Shown here piece by piece: positions 27,924 to 35,265 of a DNA stretch of 38,433 bases. This stretch comes from CAYTAP01 sp964435775 (GTDB taxonomy: Bacteria; Planctomycetota; Phycisphaerae; Tepidisphaerales; Tepidisphaeraceae). Location: NCBI GenBank assembly GCA_964435775.1, contig CAYTAP010000020.1, forward strand, positions 1 to 38,433, written 5' to 3'. Position 1 is the stretch's first letter; every line of letters starts with the position of its first letter. The notes beneath the pieces are model-generated. The model was given only the letters and a program-made list of their open reading frames with translations, was not told the origin of the DNA and did no database searches. The position numbers were made by a program, and so were the translations under genes.

Positions 27924-29318
27924 ATGCCTCCAACGTCCCGATCCATCCTCCGCGGCGCGCTCCTGGCGATGGCGATTCTCGTCCTCGCCGCCGGCGTCCG
28001 CGCTGATGCCCCGCGACCGACGCCGCCCGCGTTCGACCTGCTCGCCGCCATCGCCGCCGCTCAAGCCGGTGACACGATCCGCGTCCCCGCCGGGCATTAC
28101 GCCGGGCCGGTGCAGATCTACAAGCCCCTCAAGCTGATCGCCGACGGGCGCGTCGTCATCGAGGGAAGCGGCGAAGGAAACGTCATCACCGTCAGCGCCA
28201 GCGACGTTGCGATCTCCGGATTCATCATCCGCCGCACCGGCACGAACATCGACCACCCCAACGCGGGCATCTTCGCCTCCGCCCCCCGCGCCTCCATTCA
28301 AAACAACCTCGTCCAGGACACGCTCTTCGGCATCCATCTGAACAACAGCACCGGCAGCTATGTCGGCAACAACATCATCGAGGGCAAAACCGACCTCCCT
28401 CTGCCCCGGCGCGGCGACGGCATCAAGCTCTGGAGCAGCCACCGCTCCACCGTCGAAAACAACACCCTCATCAACTGCCGCGACCTGGTCCTCTGGTATT
28501 CCCAGTCCCTCACCGTCCGCGGCAACAAGGTGTCGCATGGCCGCTACGGGCTGCACTGCATGTTCGCTTCCGATGCCGTGATGGAAAACAATGATGTCCG
28601 CGACAACTCCGTCGGCATCTTCATCATGTACAGCCAGAACCTTGAGCTTGATCGCAACATCATCGCCCACAACCGCGGCCCCAGCGGCTTTGGGCTGGGG
28701 ATCAAGGATGTCGATGGCGTCGATTGCCACGACAACGTCTTCGTCGACAACCGCGTCGGGATCCACATCGACAATTCCCCCTCCCGCGTCGATCTGACCC
28801 ATCACTTTTACAACAACGTCATCGCCTTCAACGACATCGGGCTTGGCCTCATGCCGTCGGTTCATTCCAACGTCTTCATTGGCAATTCCCTGCTCGACAA
28901 CATTCAGCAGATCGGCGTCTTCGGCGGCGGCGAACTGGCCGGCAATTCCTACACCCAATACGACCGGGGCAATTACTGGAGCGATTACCGCGGCTATGAT
29001 GCCAACGGGGATGGCATCGGGGACGTTCCCCACCGCTCCCAAAGCCTTTTCCAGAATCTGATGGACCGCGAACCCAAATTGCGCCTCTTCCAGTTCAGCC
29101 TCGCCCAGCAGGCGATCGAGCTGGCCAGCCGCGCGTTCCCCATCGTCAAGCCGCAGGTCCGCGCCACCGACACCGCGCCCCTCATGCACCCCGTCAAGCC
29201 GGACCTTCCCGCGCTGGCCGCCGGGCGCGCCTGGTCGCCCCTTGCCATTGTCGCATCCATCGCCATGCTCGCGGCGGGCCTGGGGATCGTCGCCTCTGCT
29301 CGAAAGGAGTTCAGCTAA
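27924..29318 (+). CDS. nosD: NosD, copper-site maturation protein
   Basis: 464 residues. A signal peptide (about 1-27) is followed by a right-handed beta-helix of CASH/PbH1 repeats (about 60-380), rich in Asn ladders: GIHLNNSTGSYVGNNII, NGDGIGD and so on. The motif NYWSDYRGYDANGDGIGD near 350 is typical of NosD. A C-terminal membrane helix (about 435-455) anchors it. NosD works in the periplasm with the NosFY ABC transporter to build the Cu-Z sulphide cluster of NosZ. The nosF start lies five bases after its stop. Confidence 0.95.
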   Translation: MPPTSRSILRGALLAMAILVLAAGVRADAPRPTPPAFDLLAAIAAAQAGDTIRVPAGHYAGPVQIYKPLKLIADGRVVIEGSGEGNVITVSASDVAISGFIIRRTGTNIDHPNAGIFASAPRASIQNNLVQDTLFGIHLNNSTGSYVGNNIIEGKTDLPLPRRGDGIKLWSSHRSTVENNTLINCRDLVLWYSQSLTVRGNKVSHGRYGLHCMFASDAVMENNDVRDNSVGIFIMYSQNLELDRNIIAHNRGPSGFGLGIKDVDGVDCHDNVFVDNRVGIHIDNSPSRVDLTHHFYNNVIAFNDIGLGLMPSVHSNVFIGNSLLDNIQQIGVFGGGELAGNSYTQYDRGNYWSDYRGYDANGDGIGDVPHRSQSLFQNLMDREPKLRLFQFSLAQQAIELASRAFPIVKPQVRATDTAPLMHPVKPDLPALAAGRAWSPLAIVASIAMLAAGLGIVASARKEFS

Positions 29319-29323
29319 CCCGT

Positions 29324-30076
29324 ATGAGCGCCGCCATCGAAATCATCTCCGTTCATAAATCCTTCGGTCGGACCCGCGTGCTCGACGGCGTTGATTTCAC
29401 CGTCGCGCCCGGCCAATCCGTCGCCCTCTGGGGTTCCAATGGCGCGGGCAAAACCACCCTCATCCGCTGCATCCTCGGCCTGATCGACTATCAAGGCACA
29501 ATCCGCCTCGGCGGGCTTGATGTGATGGCGCACGGCAAGAAAGTCCGCCGCCTGATCGGCTATGTGCCGCAGGAGTTGGCGTTTCACGATGACTTTCGCG
29601 TGATCGAGGTGGCGAGCTTCGTCGCCCGCCTCAAGCGCGCCCCAATTGAATCCTGCAAGCGCATCCTCGATGACCTTGGCATGCTCGAGCACTCCCGCAA
29701 ACGCATCCGCGAGCTGTCCGGCGGCATGAAGCAGCGCCTGGCCCTCAGCGTCGCTTTGCTCAATGATCCGCCGGTCATGGTCCTCGATGAGCCGACGAGC
29801 AACCTCGACTCGGCCGGGCGGCGTTCGCTCCTGTCCCTGCTCCTGGGGCTCAAGCAATCGGGCAAAACGCTCCTGTTCATCTCCCACCGCCCGGAGGAAG
29901 TGCGCGGCCTGGCCGACCGGGTGCTGACGCTTGAACATGGGAAAGTCCTCACCGACCGGGCGACGCTCGATCAGGTTTTACCCGATGATGAGGAATCGTT
30001 TGAATCTGCCGCTCGAGGCCCCGTCACGGCTTCTTCCGTTGCCGCCGGTTCCCCCGCACTGGAGGTGGGATCATGA
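29324..30076 (+). CDS. nosF: NosF, ABC transporter ATPase for NosZ maturation
   Basis: 250 residues. ABC ATPase motifs: Walker A GSNGAGKTT (37-45), Q-loop VPQE, signature LSGGMKQRLALS (about 134-145), Walker B VMVLDEPTSNLD and switch His in LLFISHRPEE. It powers the NosDFY complex at the inner face of the membrane. AAGGAG lies about 14 bases upstream, inside the end of nosD. The gene overlaps nosY by four bases. Confidence 0.95.
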   Translation: MSAAIEIISVHKSFGRTRVLDGVDFTVAPGQSVALWGSNGAGKTTLIRCILGLIDYQGTIRLGGLDVMAHGKKVRRLIGYVPQELAFHDDFRVIEVASFVARLKRAPIESCKRILDDLGMLEHSRKRIRELSGGMKQRLALSVALLNDPPVMVLDEPTSNLDSAGRRSLLSLLLGLKQSGKTLLFISHRPEEVRGLADRVLTLEHGKVLTDRATLDQVLPDDEESFESAARGPVTASSVAAGSPALEVGS

Positions 30077-30957
30077 GCACCCTTGCCCCCAACCCGCTGG
30101 CCAGCGCGAGCGGTGCGGCCGTTGATGGCCGCGAACGCCTGCTCGATCTCTACACGATCTACATTCTCGCCCGCAAGGAGCTTCGCGAATCGTTTCGCAA
30201 CCGCTGGTTCATCGGCTTTACGATCGCCTTCGCGGTGTTGTCCCTGGGATTGGCGTATCTTTCGCAGGTCGGCACCACGCTTTCCGGCTTCGCCGGCTTC
30301 GGCGCCACCGCCGCCAGCCTCGTCAATCTGATCCTCCTCATCGTGCCTCTGATGGCGCTCTCCATCGGCGCATCCTCCCTCGCCCGCGAGCGCGAGCGCG
30401 GCACGCTCGCGTATCTTCTCGCCCAGCCGATCAACCGGATCGAATTGTTCATCGCCAAGTTCCTCGGCCTGGCGACGGCGCTGCTCGGCACCCTCGCCAT
30501 CGGCTTCGGCGTCAGCGCCCTCACCCTCGCCCGCGCCACCGATTCCGCACANNNNNNNNNNGTCGCGATGGCCGCGCTGCTGGCATTGGCGATGCTCGCG
30601 GTGGGAATGCTGATCTCCGTCCTGACCCGCACCGCCGCCGCCGCGACCGGCGCCGCGATCATGGTGTGGCTGGCCATCGTCTTTCTCGGCGACCTGGGCC
30701 TGATGGGATCGGCCGTTCTCTTTCGCATGGGCGCTTCCGACCTGCTCCTGGCGAGCCTCGTCAACCCCACCGAATGTTTCAAGCTCTCGGTCATCGCCTC
30801 GTTCGATTCCACGCTCGATGTTTTGGGTCCGGCCGGCTTGTACGCCGTCAACACCTTCGGCCGGGCGCTCATCCCCGTTCTCGTCGCGGCCCTCGCCGCG
30901 TGGATGGTCGTTCCCCTGGCCATCGCCGGATTCCTCTTTTCACGAAAGCCACTATGA
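30073..30957 (+). CDS. nosY: NosY, ABC transporter permease for NosZ maturation (contains gap)
   Basis: About 294 residues with six hydrophobic segments, ABC-2 type. The N-terminal LARKELRESFRNRWFIGFT and the loop LARERERGTLAYLLAQPINR are typical of NosY. It forms the membrane channel of the NosDFY complex. Ten Ns (30552-30561) hide about four codons near residue 160; the frame continues after them, so the gap length may be right. It overlaps both nosF and nosL by four bases (ATGA). Confidence 0.92.
   Translation: MSTLAPNPLASASGAAVDGRERLLDLYTIYILARKELRESFRNRWFIGFTIAFAVLSLGLAYLSQVGTTLSGFAGFGATAASLVNLILLIVPLMALSIGASSLARERERGTLAYLLAQPINRIELFIAKFLGLATALLGTLAIGFGVSALTLARATDSAXXXXVAMAALLALAMLAVGMLISVLTRTAAAATGAAIMVWLAIVFLGDLGLMGSAVLFRMGASDLLLASLVNPTECFKLSVIASFDSTLDVLGPAGLYAVNTFGRALIPVLVAALAAWMVVPLAIAGFLFSRKPL
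30552..30561. other. Assembly gap (10 N)
   Basis: Undefined bases inside nosY. Reading frame is preserved across them as given, but the true length cannot be known from this sequence. Confidence 0.95.
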
Positions 30958-31451
30958 AAAAATATCTGCCTGGTTTAGCCATTCTCGCTCTTTCTTTCGC
31001 CTTCCTGATGACCGCCGGTTGCAAGCGCGAGGTCACACTCGATCCCCCTTCGTTGCATCTCGGCCAGGACACCTGCTTCGCCTGCGGCATGATCGTCAGC
31101 GACGAGCGCTACGCCGCCGCCATTGTGCAGAATCAAAACGGCGAGCGCAAGCAGTTTGTCTTTGACGACCTCGGCGAGATGCTCCGCTTCACCCCGCCCG
31201 CCGCGTCGCAAACGCGCTACTGGGCCCATGATGTCGAATCCAAACAGTGGATCGACGCGACGACCGCCCACTACGTCCGCTCCCCGGCCAACGAAACCCC
31301 CATGCTGACCGGCGTCGTCGCCTACGCCACCCAATCCGCCGCCGATGCCGCCGCCAAGTCTCATGATGCCGCAGCCATGAACTTCGATGAGATCCGCAAA
31401 CCCGTTGCGTCTCCGACGGCAGCGACATCCGCCCCCGCGCACGCGCATTGA
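30954..31451 (+). CDS. nosL: NosL, periplasmic copper lipoprotein
   Basis: 165 residues. A lipoprotein signal with lipobox MTAGC (lipidated C23) is followed by the NosL copper-binding motif DTCFACGM (C41, C44, M46). NosL delivers Cu(I) to apo-NosZ or NosD. The C-terminal tail is Ala/Pro-rich and ends in HAH, which may add copper affinity. It is the last gene of the nos operon and overlaps nosY by four bases. Confidence 0.93.
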   Translation: MKKYLPGLAILALSFAFLMTAGCKREVTLDPPSLHLGQDTCFACGMIVSDERYAAAIVQNQNGERKQFVFDDLGEMLRFTPPAASQTRYWAHDVESKQWIDATTAHYVRSPANETPMLTGVVAYATQSAADAAAKSHDAAAMNFDEIRKPVASPTAATSAPAHAH

Positions 31452-31608
31452 GGCGCGACGGACAGACTCCGCCCGACATCATGCAACAGGGCAGTGCATC
31501 CCTGTGCGGCGACAAGCGCGCCGCGCCGTGTGCCCGCGCGCCATGGCGTCACGTCATCAATGGAAATGGATTGAATCCTGCCCCTGAAACGTCCCACCAA
31601 CAAGCCAT

Positions 31609-31640
31609 AAAAAAAGTGCCCCGCTTGTGGCGTGACACTT
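31609..31640 (-). terminator. Terminator of the tracrRNA
   Basis: On the minus strand an 11-bp stem with one mismatch and one G-U (AAGTGTCACGC with GCGGGGCACTT) has a 5-base loop and runs into seven T residues (31615-31609). Confidence 0.85.
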
Positions 31641-31717
31641 GGGTGCTCCGTAGAGCAGTGCCTGCGAATTTTTCGTCTTGTTACGAAAAGCCGCAGAGCG
31701 GGGTTGGTTAGACGCTC
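31609..31717 (-). ncRNA. Predicted tracrRNA of the type II-C CRISPR system
   Basis: Read on the minus strand. The anti-repeat covers 31717-31680: TCTAACCAACCCCG is an exact 14-base match to the plus-strand repeat, and the far end, GCTTTTCGTAAC, pairs with GTTGCGGATTGC of the crRNA through ten pairs (two of them G-U) and a UU/UU bulge. Next comes a nexus-like hairpin TGCTC-TACG-GAGCA, then a terminator stem and seven U residues ending near 31609. A promoter lies directly upstream. Length would be about 105-109 nt. The rest of the 468-base nosL-tRNA spacer (31452-31608 and 31748-31852) shows no gene. Confidence 0.88.
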
Positions 31718-31719
31718 AT

Positions 31720-31747
31720 ATGTTACTCCGCACGAAATTCCTGTCAA
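31720..31747 (-). promoter_or_regulatory. Promoter of the tracrRNA
   Basis: On the minus strand: -35 TTGACA (31747-31742, perfect), a 16-base spacer, -10 TAACAT (31725-31720, 4/6). Transcription should begin near 31713, inside the first bases of the anti-repeat. Confidence 0.75.
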
Positions 31748-31852
31748 GCCTCAACATAACGTCCAAGCAACCCCGCCCTTACAAACAATTCGGAACCGAC
31801 AAACGATTTTAGTGTTTCACCACTTCATCTTTTGTCACACCCCATCATACAA

Positions 31853-31881
31853 TTGACAAATCGTTTGTCAACAGTTATTGT
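31853..31881 (+). promoter_or_regulatory. Promoter of the tRNA (and possibly cas9), with overlapping palindrome
   Basis: -35 TTGACA (31853-31858), 17-base spacer, -10 TATTGT (31876-31881, 4/6). The -35 box is one arm of a perfect palindrome TTGACAAA-TCG-TTTGTCAA (31853-31871), a possible operator. Confidence 0.6.
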
Positions 31882-31889
31882 CTCGACCA

Positions 31890-31917
31890 TAAAAATACGG
31901 GCTGCGTAAACAGCCCG
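31890..31917 (-). terminator. Hairpin just upstream of the tRNA, terminator-like on the minus strand
   Basis: Perfect 7-bp stem CGGGCTG-CGTAAA-CAGCCCG (31898-31917). On the minus strand it is followed by TATTTTTA, which suits termination of leftward transcripts. On the plus strand it forms the leader of the tRNA, ending two bases before it. Confidence 0.5.
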
Positions 31918-31919
31918 CT

Positions 31920-32004
31920 GCCCATGTGGCGAAATTGGTAAACGCAGTGGTCTCCAAAATCACCGGCCGTTCGGGTCTTGCGGGTTCGAGTCCCGCCATG
32001 GGCA
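31920..32004 (+). tRNA. Class II tRNA with leucine-like body and CCA (Trp) anticodon
   Basis: 85 bases. Acceptor stem GCCCATG/CATGGGC with discriminator A; D arm GCG-AAATTGGTAAA-CGC; anticodon stem GTGGT/ATCAC around loop CTCCAAA, anticodon CCA (31954-31956); variable arm of 16 bases with a 4-bp stem (GGCC/GGTC); T arm GCGGG-TTCGAGT-CCCGC. The 3' CCA is not encoded. The long variable arm, the D arm and A73 are leucine-type, while the anticodon loop equals that of tRNA-Trp. A scanner may label it Trp. The charged amino acid is uncertain. Confidence 0.82.
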
Positions 32005-32030
32005 ATGTTACTATACACATGGCGAGGGTT

Positions 32031-32067
32031 AGAGTCTAACCAACCTCGTTCTATTAACAATTCACAG
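32031..32067. repeat. Degenerate CRISPR repeat copy in the cas9 leader
   Basis: Aligned without gaps, 27 of 37 positions match the array repeat, with the first 14 bases (GAGTCTAACCAACC) exact. Most changes are transitions. It lies in the 75 bases between the tRNA and cas9, ending next to the cas9 ribosome binding site, in the same orientation as the array on the plus strand. Confidence 0.85.
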
Positions 32068-32079
32068 AGGGACATATTG

Positions 32080-35000
32080 ATGGCGACAACACTCGGCTTG
32101 GATATCGGGCCGAATTCCATTGGATGGGCGTTGGTCGATGAGGCCAATCAGCGTGTGGTGGACGCCGGCGTGCGGGTTTTTCCGGAGGGGGTGGATAATT
32201 TCGACACATCCAAGGAAGTGTCTCGCAATGAGGACCGTCGCACCGCGCGGGGGATGCGCCGACAGATTCTTCGTCGAAAGCGTCGCCGGACCATTCTTCG
32301 CCGCGCGCTGATCGAGGCGGGATTGTTTCCGGTCGAGCCGGACAAGCAGTTGGATTGCCTGTCATTCGATCCGTATGACCTGCGCCGGCGGGGCATTCAT
32401 GAAAGGTTGCAGCCTTTTGAGATTGGCCGGGTTCTTTTGCACCTCAACCAGCGCCGCGGCTTCCAGTCCAACAGCAAAAAAGATCGCGGAGACAAGGAAG
32501 TCAAGGGGATGCTGAAGGAGATTGATGAACTGGCCGGCGCGATGGGGGATGCGACCTTGGGGGAATATCTGGCGGGCGCGCATGCCGACCCCCATGCGCG
32601 CATTCGCAGCAGGCACACGCGACGCGCCATGCTGCGGGATGAGTTTGATCGAATCTGGACCAAACAAGCCGAATATCATCCCGATTTGCTGACGCCGGCC
32701 CTTCGCGCCGGCCGGGGTGGACCGGTTGCCCCGATGTGCAAACCCCGCCGCTTGGCGCATGGAAGCGACTGGCTCAAGGAGTACGGCCTTGAAGGGATCG
32801 TCTTTTTTCAGCGCAATATGTTTTGGCCGAAGTCCATGATCGGAATTTGCGAATTGGAACCCAAGGAGCGCCGTTGCCCACGCGCCGATCGCGCCGCGCA
32901 ACGATTTCGCCTGCTTCAGGAAGTGAACAATCTGCGCATCATCGATCCCGATCGATATGAAGAGCGCCCCCTTTCATCGGACGAGCGAAAACTGCTCCTG
33001 GATAAACTCGCCACGGTTGAAAAACTGGACTTTTCCCAGATTCGCAAGGTTTTGGGTTTCCTGGAATCGGTGAAGTTCAACCTCGAGCGTGGCCAACGTC
33101 CCAAGCTGCTGGGCATGAAGACCGATTGGCTGCTGGCCAAGGCGGCCGGCAAATCATGGCATGACCGCTCTGAAGGTGAAAAAGATGCCATCGTGCGAAT
33201 CCTTCTCGACCCAAGCCTTGGCGATGAGGTCGTGCGGACCAAGCTTGTCGCTGATCACGCCTGTGATGCTGACGCAGCCGCGCGACTGATGGACGTGGAC
33301 CTGCCGGCGGGCTATTCCAATCTGTCACTCAAGGCCATCAACAAGCTCCTCCCATTCCTGGAAAAAGGAATGCGCTACATGGCAGATTCCGATCCGGAGC
33401 ACTCGGCGCTGCACGCGGCCGGCTATCTTCGACGCGATGAGATGCAGCGCCGCCTGTTCGGTGATCTCCCCGCGTTGGATCGCATCCGTTCCGGCCCGCT
33501 GTCGGACCTGGCCAATCCGGTCGTCAAGGCCGCGCTCCATGAGCTGCGAAAACTCCTCAATGGCATCATCCGCGAATATGGCAAGCCAGCCGCGATCCAT
33601 GTGGAGATGGCGCGGTCGATGAAGATGAATCAGGAAAAGCGCGCGGACTATCACAAGAAGATTCGGGAAATCGAGGCCCAGCGCGACGCGGCGGCCGATG
33701 AGTTGCGCCAGGCGTCCGTCAAACTCTCCCGCGACAACATCACCCGCTTCCTTCTTTGGAAACAGCAGGGCGAGCGCTGCATCTACAGCGGCCGCGCGAT
33801 CAGCTTGAATCAGTTGTTCAGCGGGGAAATTGATGTCGATCACATCCTCCCCTGGTCTCGGACGCTAGACGATTCGCAGATGAACCGCATTGTCTGTTAC
33901 CGAACGCTCAACCAAGAGAAAAACAACCGATCCCCGTATGAATGGCTTGCCGCCGATGCCGCCCGCTATGAGCAAGTCACCCAGCGCGCCCGTTCTCTCC
34001 CTTATCCCAAATATCGCCGTTTCCTTCTCCAACACCTTGAACTTGATGATTTCATCGCGCGCCAATTGGTGGACACCGCCTACATCACCCGCCTGGCGAT
34101 GACTTATCTGAAAATGCTGACCGAACATGACCATGATGTCCTGGGCTTGAAAGGCGTCCATACCGCTGATCTGCGCCACCAATGGGGCTTGGAAACCATT
34201 CTCTCGGAATTGCCCGACAGCCCGGCGTGGCAGGAGGATCAGGCCGGGCGCGCCCGCCCCGGCGAAAAAAACCGCGCCGATCATCGTCATCACGCCGTCG
34301 ATGCGGTCGTCGTCGCCCTCACCGACCGTTCCCGCCTTCAACATCTTTCCCGCATCCGCCAGGACGGTGGCACGCAGGGCACCGGCGAAATCCTCCCCGC
34401 GCCCTGGGAGCGGTTCCGCCATGATGTCGTGGAGAAAATCCAAGCCATCCATGTCTCCCACCGTCCGCGCCGCAAGGTGGCGGGGAAGCTTCATGAAGAA
34501 ACGCTTTACGGTCCTGTGAAGGATCAGCAGGGCAACGTCGAAGTCGGCCGGTTCGTTGTTCGCAAGCCGGTTGAGAGCCTTTCACCCAATGAGATCGAAT
34601 TGATCCGTGATCCGGTGATCCGCAAGATCGTCGCCGATGCCGTGGCGGGCGCCGGCGTCTCCACCGGCCGTCGCAAACGCGGCGCGGAAAAAGACGCCGA
34701 CGCCGGCGGCAAAATCAAAGTTGCACTCGCCAACCTGAAGATGCCCTCGGGCGTTCCCATCAAACGCGTACGTCTCTTCAAGCCCGAGCAGACGATCCGC
34801 CCGATTCGCCTCAAGCAGGCGCAAGCCGCCGGCGATCCCACGCAGATCGCCTATGTCAAGCCGGGATCCACCCATCATCTGTGCATCTTTGAATGGGATG
34901 AGGCCGACAAGCGCGGCGGGATGAAAAAAGTCCGCGACGCCGTCTTCGTCACACTCCTCGAAGCGACCGAACGCCTCCGTGATCACCAGCCGATCATTCA

Positions 35001-35262
35001 GCGCCGCCACCCGGATCACCCGCAGGCCAAATTTGTCATGTCTCTTTCCGCGGGCGAGATGGTGTTGGCCAATTGGAAGGGGGGGCAGCATTTACTGACG
35101 TACAAGACTGCCGCTTCGACAACAGGCCAAATGCTGTTCGCACTCCATAGCGATGCGCGCCGTTCGGCGGACTATCAGAAATTCAGCGCGACGGCGGGCA
35201 CCCTCGACGCCCGCAAAGTCACTGTGGACCCATTGGGCCGCATCCGCTGGGCGGGTGATTAA
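32080..35262 (+). CDS. cas9: Cas9 endonuclease, type II-C
   Basis: 1060 residues from the ATG at 32080, which has GAGGGA about seven bases upstream. The frame stays open to 31978 but that part is tRNA and leader. Order: RuvC-I LGLDIG (D8), Arg-rich bridge helix (about 50-75; RRQILRRKRRRTILRRAL), alpha-helical recognition lobe, RuvC-II HVEMARSMK (E509), HNH with CIYSGR, VDHILPWSR (D587, H588) and NQEKNNRSPYEW, RuvC-III HRHHAVDAVVVAL (H738, D741), then WED and PAM-interacting regions to the end. All catalytic residues are present, so it should cut both DNA strands. Size, lack of csn2 and cas4, and gene order define subtype II-C. Cas1 follows after three bases. Confidence 0.97.
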   Translation: MATTLGLDIGPNSIGWALVDEANQRVVDAGVRVFPEGVDNFDTSKEVSRNEDRRTARGMRRQILRRKRRRTILRRALIEAGLFPVEPDKQLDCLSFDPYDLRRRGIHERLQPFEIGRVLLHLNQRRGFQSNSKKDRGDKEVKGMLKEIDELAGAMGDATLGEYLAGAHADPHARIRSRHTRRAMLRDEFDRIWTKQAEYHPDLLTPALRAGRGGPVAPMCKPRRLAHGSDWLKEYGLEGIVFFQRNMFWPKSMIGICELEPKERRCPRADRAAQRFRLLQEVNNLRIIDPDRYEERPLSSDERKLLLDKLATVEKLDFSQIRKVLGFLESVKFNLERGQRPKLLGMKTDWLLAKAAGKSWHDRSEGEKDAIVRILLDPSLGDEVVRTKLVADHACDADAAARLMDVDLPAGYSNLSLKAINKLLPFLEKGMRYMADSDPEHSALHAAGYLRRDEMQRRLFGDLPALDRIRSGPLSDLANPVVKAALHELRKLLNGIIREYGKPAAIHVEMARSMKMNQEKRADYHKKIREIEAQRDAAADELRQASVKLSRDNITRFLLWKQQGERCIYSGRAISLNQLFSGEIDVDHILPWSRTLDDSQMNRIVCYRTLNQEKNNRSPYEWLAADAARYEQVTQRARSLPYPKYRRFLLQHLELDDFIARQLVDTAYITRLAMTYLKMLTEHDHDVLGLKGVHTADLRHQWGLETILSELPDSPAWQEDQAGRARPGEKNRADHRHHAVDAVVVALTDRSRLQHLSRIRQDGGTQGTGEILPAPWERFRHDVVEKIQAIHVSHRPRRKVAGKLHEETLYGPVKDQQGNVEVGRFVVRKPVESLSPNEIELIRDPVIRKIVADAVAGAGVSTGRRKRGAEKDADAGGKIKVALANLKMPSGVPIKRVRLFKPEQTIRPIRLKQAQAAGDPTQIAYVKPGSTHHLCIFEWDEADKRGGMKKVRDAVFVTLLEATERLRDHQPIIQRRHPDHPQAKFVMSLSAGEMVLANWKGGQHLLTYKTAASTTGQMLFALHSDARRSADYQKFSATAGTLDARKVTVDPLGRIRWAGD

Positions 35263-35265
35263 CCG

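Noticed and set aside
31486..31505. Hairpin ACAGGG...CCCTGT after nosL as a terminator
   Set aside because: The stem is only 6 bp and no T-run follows.
31920..32004. tRNA as an attachment site of a CRISPR-carrying island
   Set aside because: No direct repeat of the tRNA 3' end and no integrase gene were seen within the window.
31978..32079. N-terminal extension of Cas9 by 34 residues
   Set aside because: It would encode the tRNA 3' half and the degenerate repeat; the ATG at 32080 has a ribosome binding site and starts just before RuvC-I.
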